Shown here in pieces: positions 1 to 8,172 of a stretch of 64,000 nucleotides of DNA. This stretch comes from Kluyvera sp036759925. Lineage in GTDB: Bacteria; Pseudomonadota; Gammaproteobacteria; Enterobacterales; Enterobacteriaceae. The stretch is from the NCBI RefSeq assembly GCF_036759925.1, contig NZ_JAPKIB010000001.1, positions 310,001-374,000 of the forward strand. The letters run 5' to 3'. Every line of letters begins with the position of its first letter. Positions within the stretch are counted from its first letter, which is position 1. The translations under genes were made by a program, and so were the position numbers. The notes beneath the pieces are model-generated. The model was not told where the DNA came from. It saw nothing but the letters and a program-made list of their open reading frames with translations, and searched no databases.

Positions 1-99
1 CCGACCAAAGACTACTGGCGCCTCGGCACCATCTTTGGGGGCATCTTCCTGGTGGCGCTGCTGGTCATCGGCTACCCATGGATGTCTATGATGTTCTGA
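1..99 (+). CDS. C-terminal end of a DASS-family dicarboxylate/anion transporter (partial)
   Basis: The last 32 codons of a gene that begins left of the window. The peptide ends with one hydrophobic membrane helix (GIFLVALLVIGYPW) after a short basic/aromatic loop, as in the last helix of CitT/TtdT-type divalent anion:sodium symporters. A dicarboxylate carrier next to fumarase is a common pairing for anaerobic fumarate or tartrate use. The family call rests on this short tail plus the neighbour, so it is tentative; the reading frame and stop are clear. Confidence 0.5.
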   Translation, partial: PTKDYWRLGTIFGGIFLVALLVIGYPWMSMMF

Positions 100-104
100 T
101 TCAT

Positions 105-142
105 AACCGTCGGGGGGCAACCTCCGGCGGTTTTATTTTTAT
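105..142 (+). terminator. Intrinsic terminator between transporter and fumarase
   Basis: AACCG at 105-109 pairs with CGGTT at 128-132, and the GC-rich arms between them continue the stem to about 12 bp with wobble pairs. A T-rich tract (TTTTATTTTT) follows. It ends only 14 bases before the fumarase start codon, so it should lower read-through from the transporter gene. Confidence 0.7.
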
Positions 143-155
143 GGAGTGAAGCGCT

Positions 156-1805
156 ATGTCGAACAAATCATTTTACTATCAGAATCCCTTCCCGCTGTCT
201 CACGACGATACCGAATACTACCTGCTCAGCCGTGAGCACGTCTCCGTAGCCCAGTTTGACGGTCAGGACGTGCTAAAAGTGGAGCCTGAAGCCCTGACGC
301 TGCTTGCCCAGCAGGCTTTCCACGACGCCGCCTTTATGCTGCGCCCTTCCCACCAGAAGCAGGTTGCTGCCATTCTGAGTGACCCGGAAGCCAGCGAAAA
401 CGATAAATACGTTGCCCTGCAGTTCCTGCGTAACTCCGAAATCGCTGCCAAAGGCGTGCTGCCAACCTGTCAGGATACCGGTACGGCGATCATCATGGGG
501 AAAAAAGGCCAGCGCGTCTGGACCGGCGGCGGCGATGAAGCGGCGCTGTCTCAAGGCGTATACAACACCTATATCTCCGACAACCTGCGCTACTCGCAGA
601 ACGCGGCGCTGGATATGTACAAAGAGGTGAACACCGGAACTAACCTGCCGGCGCAGATTGACCTCTACAGCGTCGACGGCGACGAATACAAATTCCTGTG
701 CATCGCCAAAGGCGGCGGTTCAGCCAACAAAACCTATCTCTATCAGGAAACCAAAGCGCTGATCACCCCAGCGAAGTTGAAAAACTATCTGGTGGAAAAA
801 ATGCGCACCCTCGGCACCGCGGCCTGCCCGCCGTACCACATCGCTTTCGTGATTGGCGGTACCTCAGCGGAGGTGACGCTGAAAACGGTGAAACTGGCGT
901 CTACTCGCTATTACGATGGTCTGCCAACCGAAGGTAACGAGCACGGCCAGGCGTTCCGCGACGTGAATCTGGAAAAAGAGCTGATGATCGAGGCGCAGAA
1001 TCTGGGCTTGGGTGCGCAGTTCGGCGGCAAATACTTCGCCCACGATATCCGCGTTGTCCGTCTGCCGCGCCACGGCGCTTCCTGCCCGATCGGCATGGGC
1101 GTCTCCTGCTCCGCCGACCGTAACATTAAAGCCAAAATCAACCGTGACGGTATCTGGATTGAGAAGCTGGAACACAATCCGGCGCAGTACATTCCCGAAG
1201 CGCTGCGTGAGCAGGGTGAAGGCGCTGCGGTCAGCATCAACCTCAACCAGCCGATGAGCGAGATCCTGGCCCAGCTTTCCGCCCACCCGGTGTCCACCCG
1301 CCTGTCGCTGAACGGTACCATTATCGTTGCCCGCGACATCGCCCACGCCAAACTGAAAGAGCTGCTGGATAACGGCGAAGCACTGCCGCAGTACGTGAAA
1401 GATCACCCGATCTATTACGCGGGCCCGGCCAAAACGCCTGAAGGTTATGCCTCAGGTTCTTTAGGCCCAACCACCGCGGGTCGTATGGACTCTTACGTTG
1501 ACCTGCTGCAGTCCCACGGCGCCAGCATGGTGATGCTGGCGAAAGGCAACCGCAGCCAGCAGGTGACCGATGCTTGCCATCAACATGGCGGTTTCTATCT
1601 TGGCAGCATTGGCGGCCCGGCGGCCGTTCTGGCGCAGAGCAGCATCAAGAGTCTGGAATGCGTGGCCTACCCTGAACTGGGGATGGAAGCCATCTGGAAA
1701 ATTGAGGTGGAAAACTTTCCGGCCTTTATTCTGGTGGACGATAAAGGGAACGACTTCTTCCAGCAAATTCAGAATAAGCAGTGCGCAGGGTGTCCTCAGC
1801 GTTAA
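156..1805 (+). CDS. Class I (iron-sulfur) fumarate hydratase
   Basis: A 549-residue protein of the FumA/FumB family (E. coli enzymes are 548 residues). It interconverts fumarate and L-malate in the cytoplasm with an oxygen-sensitive [4Fe-4S] cluster. Visible marks are the motif TCQDTGT near residue 105, CPPYH near 224 and GVSCSADR near 318, which supply the three cluster cysteines, and the C-terminal half with PTTAGRMDSYVD and GSIGGPAA. The start follows GGAGTGA. Placement after a dicarboxylate carrier fits a FumB-like anaerobic role, but FumA and FumB cannot be told apart here, so no symbol is given. Confidence 0.93.
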   Translation: MSNKSFYYQNPFPLSHDDTEYYLLSREHVSVAQFDGQDVLKVEPEALTLLAQQAFHDAAFMLRPSHQKQVAAILSDPEASENDKYVALQFLRNSEIAAKGVLPTCQDTGTAIIMGKKGQRVWTGGGDEAALSQGVYNTYISDNLRYSQNAALDMYKEVNTGTNLPAQIDLYSVDGDEYKFLCIAKGGGSANKTYLYQETKALITPAKLKNYLVEKMRTLGTAACPPYHIAFVIGGTSAEVTLKTVKLASTRYYDGLPTEGNEHGQAFRDVNLEKELMIEAQNLGLGAQFGGKYFAHDIRVVRLPRHGASCPIGMGVSCSADRNIKAKINRDGIWIEKLEHNPAQYIPEALREQGEGAAVSINLNQPMSEILAQLSAHPVSTRLSLNGTIIVARDIAHAKLKELLDNGEALPQYVKDHPIYYAGPAKTPEGYASGSLGPTTAGRMDSYVDLLQSHGASMVMLAKGNRSQQVTDACHQHGGFYLGSIGGPAAVLAQSSIKSLECVAYPELGMEAIWKIEVENFPAFILVDDKGNDFFQQIQNKQCAGCPQR

Positions 1806-1812
1806 ATTCACC

Positions 1813-1842
1813 TCCCCCCGCCATTGCGGGGGGATTTATTTT
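1813..1842 (+). terminator. Rho-independent terminator after fumarase
   Basis: A perfect 9-bp stem, TCCCCCCGC at 1813-1821 with GCGGGGGGA at 1826-1834, loop CATT, followed by TTTATTTTA. It begins 7 bases after the fumarase stop. Confidence 0.88.
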
Positions 1843-2025
1843 AGGACTTTTCTTAATACAGAAATAAATTAGCTAATCCCTGCACAACACCGTCTCCGAA
1901 ACAATATTCCACTCTTGCTCCCATAAATTCAGGTAGTTCATCAGAAATATCATTGCCGATATACTTCCCTCGATTTTTAAACTCATTGATAAACACAACA
2001 CAATAATTTTTATGGGATTTTTAAA

Positions 2026-2586
2026 GTGAAGAAACTATCTCTGGCAGTTTTGGTCATGGGAAGCCTGGCAAGTGGAATGGCTATCGCAGATAGTCAAAGC
2101 GTTTCGATAGGTTATGCCCAGGCCGACGTTAAAGACTTCAAAAATATTCGTGGTGTTAACCTGCAATATCGCTACGAATTTGATTCTCCGTTCAGTGTAG
2201 TTGGCTCATTTACCTATATGAGTGGCAGTGAAGACCGTAATTATTATGTTGATTCTGATTCGGTCAACACCAATATCGACGTGAAATATTACTCACTGAT
2301 GGTCGGCCCGGCCTACCGCATCAACGAGTACGTCTCCCTTTATGCGTTGGGCGGCGCGGCGCGAACCAAAGCTGATATCGATGTGAAGTGGCTGGAATCG
2401 AGCAATAACGAAGTTTATCGTGAAAGCGAGTCTCGCCATTCCACCTCCTTCGCCTACGGCGCAGGGGTTATCATCAACCCAATCGAAAACCTGACGGTAA
2501 ACGTCGGCTATGAAGGCACCACCGCCGATATCGAAGACAAATACCAGATCAACGGTTTCAACATTGGCGTCGGCTATCGTTTCTAA
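2026..2586 (+). CDS. Ail/Lom (OmpX-like) outer membrane beta-barrel protein
   Basis: A 186-residue precursor with a signal peptide (MKKLSLAVLVMGSLASGMAIA, cut before DSQS) and alternating amphipathic strands ending in VGYRF, a terminal aromatic typical of outer membrane barrels. Size and the repeated GxxY-type strands place it in the Ail/Lom/OmpX family of eight-stranded barrels, whose members act in adhesion, serum resistance or invasion; the role here is unknown. The start codon is GTG with a weak ribosome site in an AT-rich leader. It stands alone between the fumarase terminator and the ROK kinase gene. Confidence 0.8.
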   Translation: MKKLSLAVLVMGSLASGMAIADSQSVSIGYAQADVKDFKNIRGVNLQYRYEFDSPFSVVGSFTYMSGSEDRNYYVDSDSVNTNIDVKYYSLMVGPAYRINEYVSLYALGGAARTKADIDVKWLESSNNEVYRESESRHSTSFAYGAGVIINPIENLTVNVGYEGTTADIEDKYQINGFNIGVGYRF

Positions 2587-2754
2587 GCCACCCCGCCGTG
2601 CGGCTTCTGTCCATTGCAGGTGAGAAGCCGCCTGCCTCCGTCACGGTGAATTTTGCCAGACGCCATCACAAAATTGCCACCCGCCCCTTTTGTATAGTAA
2701 ACAAAATATCTACACTGCGTTGCTATTAACCTACTGACTATCGGGAAGACGGCA

Positions 2755-3660
2755 ATGAGATTAGGGCTGGATATTGGCGGAACCAAAATTGAAGCCGTGG
2801 TGCTGGATGACCAGGGCGAGACGCTTTACCGCCAGCGCTACAGTACGCAAAAGCAGAGCTATGAGGCTTTTTTCCACTCGGTTATCACGGCAATAGACGC
2901 CGCCAGAGCAGCAACCACGCACTCACTTTCCATCGGGCTTGGCATCCCTGGCGCCTCTGCGACTGACGGACTCATCAAGAACTCCAACATTCTGGTATTG
3001 AACCAGCAACCCTTTGTGCAACAGCTTGAGCAGCATTTCAATATGCCCGTTGCAGTGACCAACGACGCCAATTGTTTCACCTTGTCAGAAGCCATCGACG
3101 GTGCGGGGAAAGGCTATGGCGTGGTGTTTGGCGTGATCCTCGGCACCGGCTGCGGCGGCGGGTTGTGCGTAGATAATCGTCTGATCACGGGGCCGAACGC
3201 CTGCGCCGGTGAGTGGGGGCATAACGTACTGCCCCACTATCATCCTGCGAAAGACGGCGAGTCGGCACAGTGCTACTGCGGGCAAACCAACTGTATTGAG
3301 AGCTTTATCTCTGGAAGCGGTCTGGAGCGTCAATACGCTCAATTGTTTAGTAAACATGATAAGGTCCCGCAGATCGTTGCCCGGATGAACGCCGGTGAGG
3401 AACCGGTTGCCGCGCTATGGGATCGCTATCAGGATCAGATCGCACGGGCGCTGGCGGGCGTCGTCAATACCCTCGACCCGGATGCGATTGTTATCGGTGG
3501 CGGCGTATCGAATATCCCCGAGATCTATGACGGGCTACCGGCGCGTATTGCGCAGTATGTCTTCGGTAAACAGTGCTGCACCCCAATTCTACAGGCGCGT
3601 CATGGTGACAGCAGCGGCGTTCGCGGTGCGGCCTGGCTCGGCGCCCAGCGCAAAGTATAA
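2755..3660 (+). CDS. ROK-family sugar kinase (fructokinase/Mak-like)
   Basis: A 301-residue cytoplasmic kinase. It opens with the ATP-binding motif LDIGGTKIE, has the sugar-site signature NDANCFTLSEA, GTGCGGG, EWGHNVLP, and the zinc-binding CYCGQTNCIESFISG, then IVIGGGVSN and HGDSSGVRGAAW. These define the ROK family; the pattern is closest to Mak (YajF) manno(fructo)kinase, with NagK as an alternative. The LacI-type regulator starts 17 bases downstream and is probably co-transcribed, so substrate-responsive control is likely. The natural substrate is inference. Confidence 0.85.
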   Translation: MRLGLDIGGTKIEAVVLDDQGETLYRQRYSTQKQSYEAFFHSVITAIDAARAATTHSLSIGLGIPGASATDGLIKNSNILVLNQQPFVQQLEQHFNMPVAVTNDANCFTLSEAIDGAGKGYGVVFGVILGTGCGGGLCVDNRLITGPNACAGEWGHNVLPHYHPAKDGESAQCYCGQTNCIESFISGSGLERQYAQLFSKHDKVPQIVARMNAGEEPVAALWDRYQDQIARALAGVVNTLDPDAIVIGGGVSNIPEIYDGLPARIAQYVFGKQCCTPILQARHGDSSGVRGAAWLGAQRKV

Positions 3661-3677
3661 GAACAGGATGTGAACAG

Positions 3678-4655
3678 GTGAAAGCCGTCAGAATCAGAGA
3701 TATCGCCGCCGCCTGCGGCGTGTCGCCGGGAGCGGTCTCCCGTGCGTTAAAGGGTCAGCCCGGCCTGCGGGAAGAGACGCGCCAGCGTATTATTGCGGCG
3801 GCAGAGCAGCAGGGCTATGACTTTGGCCGACTGCGCAGCGAGAAGATCAAACGCGTGCTGTTTTTACTGCACCGCCAGCACAATATCAGCCGCGCGCTGC
3901 CGTTCTACTCGCCGCTGTTTTTGGGGCTTGAGTCTGCATGCCGTGAACAGAGCATCGCGCTGAGCTTTTTGTCCGTTGGCCCTGGCGATGCCGTCGCCGA
4001 GCAGGTGATGCTCCACCAGCCGGATGCGTTAATCTGCGCGGGGTTCTTTGAACCGGAACTGCTAGCGGTGCTCGAACAGCTGAAGCTACCGCTGGTGTTG
4101 GTCGACCTCTGGTCGCCTGGTCTGCCGTGCGTTAACCCGGATAACCTACAGGGCGGCTATCTCGCCACTCAACATTTGCTGGAACAAGGACGCACACGTA
4201 TCGCGTTTTTGGCCAGTACGCTGGGGCATTACAGCATTCGTCAGCGTGAAAAAGGGTACCGTCAGGCGCTGTACGATGCAAAGCTGTTGATGCCGCCGGA
4301 GTATGAAGCCATCGCCCTACCTCAGCTGGATACCGAGCAGTCGCTGCTGCGGGCGATAAACGAACTGTTCGACCTTGCTGAACCGCCGGATGCCCTTTTT
4401 GCCTATAACGATGCCACCGCACTTTTGGTGCTGCAGGTGTGCGCCGAACGCGGCCTGCGGGTGCCGGAAGATGTCGCGGTGGTGGGGTTTGATGATATTG
4501 AACCGGCGGCGTGGTCGCAGCCGCCGTTGACCACGCTGGCGGTGGATAAACAGCAACTGGCGCAGGAAGCGTTGGATATTTTGCTCAGTGAGCAGATGGA
4601 GGCGAACCTGATGCTACCTGTGGAATTGGTGGTGCGACGTAGCTCTGGTGCTTGA
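3678..4655 (+). CDS. LacI-family transcriptional regulator
   Basis: A 325-residue repressor-type protein. The N-terminal helix-turn-helix (IRDIAAACGVSPGAVSRALKG) and hinge region are standard LacI, followed by a periplasmic-binding-protein-like effector domain ending with DDIEPAAWSQPPLTTLAVD. The start is GTG, 17 bases after the ROK kinase stop, so the two genes form a small operon and the effector is probably a sugar related to the kinase substrate. No clear palindromic operator was recognised upstream of the kinase gene. Confidence 0.85.
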   Translation: MKAVRIRDIAAACGVSPGAVSRALKGQPGLREETRQRIIAAAEQQGYDFGRLRSEKIKRVLFLLHRQHNISRALPFYSPLFLGLESACREQSIALSFLSVGPGDAVAEQVMLHQPDALICAGFFEPELLAVLEQLKLPLVLVDLWSPGLPCVNPDNLQGGYLATQHLLEQGRTRIAFLASTLGHYSIRQREKGYRQALYDAKLLMPPEYEAIALPQLDTEQSLLRAINELFDLAEPPDALFAYNDATALLVLQVCAERGLRVPEDVAVVGFDDIEPAAWSQPPLTTLAVDKQQLAQEALDILLSEQMEANLMLPVELVVRRSSGA

Positions 4656-4660
4656 TCCCG

Positions 4661-4731
4661 GGGTCGGCGTAAACGCCTCGCCCGGGCTACTTATCCTGTA
4701 GCCCGGCCAAGCGTAGCGCCGCCGGGAATAC
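4661..4731 (+). repeat. Paired REP elements (BIME-like)
   Basis: CCGGGCTAC at 4682-4690 and GTAGCCCGG at 4698-4706 face each other, and the right copy continues with the REP body GCCAAGCGTAGCGCCGCCGGG. The same element recurs at 39.4, 42.3 and 55.6 kb. It lies between convergent genes and may stabilise or terminate their mRNAs. Confidence 0.75.
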
Positions 4732-4737
4732 AAACGA

Positions 4738-6720
4738 CTATGGTGTTACGATATTGAACCAGAACTCAAACTTATCCATATAGCTCAACAGCTCATCCAC
4801 TTTGGCGTGGTTACCGGTGATGCGCACATCGCCCTGGTTTTCCGCCTGCTTCAGCGTCTCTTCTTTAAGGATAATCTTATTCAAGGTCGCGCGGTTAAGC
4901 GTAATAGCGGCATCGGCATTGCTGGCCTGCGCGTTCGCACTGTGGTTCAGCACGCCGTTTTCCAGCTCCAGCTTATACTTGCCGCCATCGCTGCCTAAAT
5001 CGACGTTAAAGACCGCCTTGGCATTCGCCGCCTTTTCACCATTGATGTGAACCGCCAGATAGTCAAAGAACATCTCCGGCGACATTGCCTTCACCGTATC
5101 CGGGCTGGCGGTGTTCGGCGTTGGCCCTTTCACTACGCCGTTACGTAGCTCCTGCGCGCCGGTCAGGTAGAAGTTACGCCACGGGCCCGACTCGGCCTGA
5201 TAGCCCATCTGCTCAAGCGCATCGGCTTCCAGACTGCGCGCGGCTTTATTGTTCGGATCGGCGAACACCACCTGATTGGTCACCTGTGCTACCCAGCGGT
5301 AGTTACCCTTCACAAAGTCAGCTTCCGCTTTTTGCATAATGGCATCGGCACCGCCCATATACTCAACGTATTTCTTCGCAGCCGCCACCGGTGGCAGCTC
5401 GTCCAGGGTTGCCGGGTTGCCGTTAAACCAGCCGAGATAGAAGACATAGGTCGCCTTCACATCATGGCTGACCGAGCCATAATAGCCACGGCTGGCCCAG
5501 GTTTGCGCCAGACTGTCCGGCAGCTTAAAGTTGGCAGCGATTTCATCACGGGTCAGCCCCTGGTTTGCCATACGCAGGGTTTGGTCATTGATATAGCGGT
5601 ACATATCGCGCTGGCCTTTCATCAGCTTGACGACGTTCTCGTTGCCCCAGGTCGGCCAGTGGTGCTGAGCGATAATGATCTTCGCTTTGCCGCCCCAGCG
5701 GTCAATAACATCGTTGACGTACTTCGACCAGGCCAGCGGATCGCGGATTTTCGCGCCGCGCAGCGAGTAGGTGTTATGCAGCGTATGGGTCACATCTTCC
5801 GCCGCCTCAATCATTCCCTTCTCTTCGACATACCACAGCATTTCAGATGGTGCTTCCGAACCCGGCGCCATCATAAAATCGTAGGTCAGGCCGTCGATCA
5901 CCTCTTTCTGACCGGTATGGGTGATATAGTTGGTCGGCTCAATCAGCGTCACCGTACCGGCTGATGTGGTGGTGCCGAGACCCGCGCCAACCTGACCTTT
6001 CGCGTCCGGTTTCAGCAAGTTACCGTACATATAGCTGGCACGACGGCTCATGGCGTTCCCGGCCATAATATTTTCCGATACCGCTTCCTGCATAAAGCCC
6101 GCTGGCGCATAGACCTTCACCTTGCCAGACTTCACATCAGCTTCGTCCACCACGCCGCGCACGCCGCCATAATGGTCAACGTGGCTATGGGTATAAATCA
6201 CCGCGACGACCGGTTTTTTACCGCGATTCTTATAGTAGAGATCCATCCCTACCTTCGCGGTTTCCGCCGAGACCAGCGGGTCGATAACCGTGATCCCCTC
6301 TTTCCCTTCCATAATGGTCATGTTGGAGAGGTCGAGATTACGAATCTGATAGACGCCGTCGGTCACTTCAAACAGGCCGCCGATGTTGATGAGTTGCGAC
6401 TGACGCCACAGGCTTGGGTTGACCGTATCCGGTGCCTTCTCGCCCTCTTTAATAAACGCGTACTGCTGCGGGTTCCAGACCACGTTTCCCTGCTTACCTT
6501 TAATCAGCTCTGGCGGCAGCGGCGCAATAAATCCTTTGTGTGCATTGGCGAAATCGGTTTTATCCGCGAAAGGCAGTTGCGTATAGAGCGCCTCATTGGC
6601 CTCTTTGGTTTGTGCCGTCGCCGCTTTACCTGGCTCCTGCGCCGTTGCTGGAAGGGAAATGACGGCGCTCGAGCACACGCCAGCGATGGCCATATAGCCC
6701 GCTAATTTCTTCAGTTTCAT
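4738..6720 (-). CDS. Periplasmic SdsA-type alkyl sulfatase (metallo-beta-lactamase fold), copy 1
   Basis: A 660-residue exported hydrolase. A signal peptide (MKLKKLAGYM..., ending PATA) precedes a metallo-beta-lactamase domain with the zinc motif THSHVDH near residue 177, then the dimerisation and SCP2-like C-terminal parts typical of SdsA1/YjcS alkyl sulfatases, which cleave primary alkyl sulfates such as SDS to alcohol and sulfate. The ATG at 6720 follows AGAGG; a longer frame starts at 6750 but has no better site. It is closely similar along its whole length to the gene at 8173-10149. The 5-kb cluster may supply sulfate from alkyl sulfates. Confidence 0.88.
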   Translation of the reverse strand: MKLKKLAGYMAIAGVCSSAVISLPATAQEPGKAATAQTKEANEALYTQLPFADKTDFANAHKGFIAPLPPELIKGKQGNVVWNPQQYAFIKEGEKAPDTVNPSLWRQSQLINIGGLFEVTDGVYQIRNLDLSNMTIMEGKEGITVIDPLVSAETAKVGMDLYYKNRGKKPVVAVIYTHSHVDHYGGVRGVVDEADVKSGKVKVYAPAGFMQEAVSENIMAGNAMSRRASYMYGNLLKPDAKGQVGAGLGTTTSAGTVTLIEPTNYITHTGQKEVIDGLTYDFMMAPGSEAPSEMLWYVEEKGMIEAAEDVTHTLHNTYSLRGAKIRDPLAWSKYVNDVIDRWGGKAKIIIAQHHWPTWGNENVVKLMKGQRDMYRYINDQTLRMANQGLTRDEIAANFKLPDSLAQTWASRGYYGSVSHDVKATYVFYLGWFNGNPATLDELPPVAAAKKYVEYMGGADAIMQKAEADFVKGNYRWVAQVTNQVVFADPNNKAARSLEADALEQMGYQAESGPWRNFYLTGAQELRNGVVKGPTPNTASPDTVKAMSPEMFFDYLAVHINGEKAANAKAVFNVDLGSDGGKYKLELENGVLNHSANAQASNADAAITLNRATLNKIILKEETLKQAENQGDVRITGNHAKVDELLSYMDKFEFWFNIVTP

Positions 6721-6853
6721 AAAACCTCTATTTATAACATTGCGCCGCACAAAGGAGGTTACTTATTGATATAGGCTGCGGCGATAGATATTTCGATTGA
6801 ATAACGATGAGGCAAGAGTAACACCGGTATTTAGTGTGGAGAAAACAAGAACC

Positions 6854-6867
6854 GTTTAAATTTAAAT
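6854..6867. promoter_or_regulatory. AT-only palindrome shared with the regulator upstream region
   Basis: GTTTAAATTTAAAT between the divergent sulfatase copy 1 and lipoprotein genes differs by one base from the perfect palindrome GTTTAAATTTAAAC at 8100-8113 next to the IprA-like regulator. A shared protein-binding site is possible; AT richness makes chance occurrence conceivable. Confidence 0.35.
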
Positions 6868-6972
6868 TTATACTGCAAGCCCATATTACATTTAAAAATA
6901 AACGAATCGTTGGTCGCCAGGTCCAGGTATAAAAAGATAATAGGCACCTTATTTGTTAACCCTGGAAATACT

Positions 6973-7356
6973 ATGTATAAAGTGACTGTTTTGCTTCTGG
7001 TCGCCACGTTAACTGCCTGCAGTACCGATAAACCGAAAACGTTGAGCAAAATTGATGCCCTGCAAATTCCGGTGGTCGCGCAGAGCTCGCCGCCTGCTGA
7101 GCCCATCGCGCTCACTACGCGATATCAGAACAATGAACGTATCATTGAAAACATCACCGAAACGCTAAAAATGCAGTATCTACAGCATGTTAACAGCCGG
7201 GACATTTTTGATGTTCATAGCGAGGCGCATCAGGTATACGCGGCGCTGTCCAAGCTCGACCAACTGCAGCTTATTAATCGCTACTATCTAAAAACGCAGA
7301 ATCTCGATGGCCTTAACCACGTCGGTGATTCGCTGCAGCCGCTGGAGAAAGGATAA
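6973..7356 (+). CDS. Small predicted lipoprotein of unknown function
   Basis: A 127-residue protein starting MYKVTVLLLVATLTAC. The lipobox LTAC followed by STDK predicts lipid modification at cysteine 15 or so, and the acidic/polar residues after it would suit outer-membrane sorting. The mature part is mostly helical and hydrophilic with no motif I recognise. The frame extends upstream to 6910, but the ATG at 6973 is the one placed correctly for a signal peptide. It is divergent from sulfatase copy 1 and convergent with the IprA-like regulator. Confidence 0.7.
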   Translation: MYKVTVLLLVATLTACSTDKPKTLSKIDALQIPVVAQSSPPAEPIALTTRYQNNERIIENITETLKMQYLQHVNSRDIFDVHSEAHQVYAALSKLDQLQLINRYYLKTQNLDGLNHVGDSLQPLEKG

Positions 7357-7392
7357 AAAAAACCGCTCATCTACCATGAGCGGGCTTTCTTC
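7355..7392. terminator. Bidirectional terminator between lipoprotein and regulator genes
   Basis: CCGCTCAT at 7363-7370 pairs with ATGAGCGG at 7376-7383, loop CTACC, with a run of A on the left and T-rich sequence on the right. It can end transcripts from both convergent genes. Confidence 0.8.
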
Positions 7393-7398
7393 ATCGAG

Positions 7399-8028
7399 CT
7401 AAAATCGTTCAGGCAAGCTATTGACCGATAATAAATAACCGCCACGCTTAAACTCGATATAATGACCATTCTTCAGTGCCGACAACACATTTAATACGCT
7501 GCTACGCGAAAGGTGTGTGCGCTCCTGAATATAATCAAGGATCGATATTTTCATGCGCGTTTCTTCAGGCAGTAATATCATCTCTTGCAGGTGATTACGA
7601 ATCACCGAATAGGTGCGCTGCTGCACCACCAACGCGTCACGATAAAAAAGATAGGCGGTGTGGTACGACAGCACCGAAGCCACATCTTCCCAAGCGCCCT
7701 CCTCGCGGAACACCTGCATCGCCGTTTGCGCATCCACACGTAGAATGGTTGACTCCGACTCCGCCCGCAGTAAATGACCGCGCACCGGCTGGATCATTTC
7801 GGCAATACCGAACAGATGGGGATCATAGACGGTAACAATCAGCAGGCCGTCTGACGCTCGCAAGATGGAGAGTTCGCCTTCAAGAAAGAGAAAAAGCTGC
7901 GGCTGGTTTTTGTGCGTCCAGGTCATCCGTTTGCGGGGAACCACCTTCATTTTTTCAGCTATCGGCTGCAGCAGCGCCGTCAATCGTTGAATGCTCTGCT
8001 CCGGGCGAATCGGCGGTAAATTCTGCAT
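7399..8028 (-). CDS. IprA-like winged-helix regulator (Crp-type cNMP-like sensor domain)
   Basis: About 209 residues. An N-terminal beta-roll-like domain (FLFLEGELSILRASDGLLIVTVYDPHLFGI) is followed by a C-terminal helix-turn-helix (THLSRSSVLNVLSALKNGHYIEFKRGGYLL). This is the layout of the IprA/YaiV group of enterobacterial regulators. The ATG at 8028 has AGGTAGGA just upstream and is preferred over one at 8061. The gene sits between two sulfatase genes, and two CAACGTTG palindromes lie directly upstream, so autoregulation or control of the sulfatases is plausible but not shown. Confidence 0.7.
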   Translation of the reverse strand: MQNLPPIRPEQSIQRLTALLQPIAEKMKVVPRKRMTWTHKNQPQLFLFLEGELSILRASDGLLIVTVYDPHLFGIAEMIQPVRGHLLRAESESTILRVDAQTAMQVFREEGAWEDVASVLSYHTAYLFYRDALVVQQRTYSVIRNHLQEMILLPEETRMKISILDYIQERTHLSRSSVLNVLSALKNGHYIEFKRGGYLLSVNSLPERF

Positions 8029-8050
8029 AGTCCTACCTGTAAAAATGACA

Positions 8051-8113
8051 CAACGTTGCATTTACGCACATCGGCAGATGTACCATAAAGCGCAACGTTG
8101 TTTAAATTTAAAC
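8051..8113. promoter_or_regulatory. Paired CAACGTTG palindromes and AT palindrome upstream of regulator
   Basis: CAACGTTG occurs at 8051-8058 and 8093-8100, exactly 42 bases apart (about four helical turns). With flanks, GCAACGTTGT appears once on each strand. GTTTAAATTTAAAC, a perfect 14-bp palindrome, follows at 8100-8113. The arrangement resembles a pair of dimer-binding operators. Confidence 0.5.
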
Positions 8114-8134
8114 CAATAAAAGCTTGTCCTAACG

Positions 8135-8168
8135 GTAGGCCGGATAAGCTAAGCGCCATCCGGCCTAC
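8135..8168. repeat. REP element
   Basis: GTAGGCCGGAT at 8135-8145 and ATCCGGCCTAC at 8158-8168 form an imperfect stem with a short internal loop, the classic enterobacterial REP consensus. It lies just 3' of sulfatase copy 2. Confidence 0.85.
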
Positions 8169-8172
8169 AGGG

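Noticed and set aside
864..1406. 180-codon frame on the - strand
   Set aside because: Antisense of the fumarase gene, which is clearly coding.
5332..5964. 210-codon open frame on the + strand
   Set aside because: It is the antisense of sulfatase copy 1; a matching frame occurs antisense to copy 2 (8644-9294). Both follow from the codon pattern of the real genes, with no start site or known domain.
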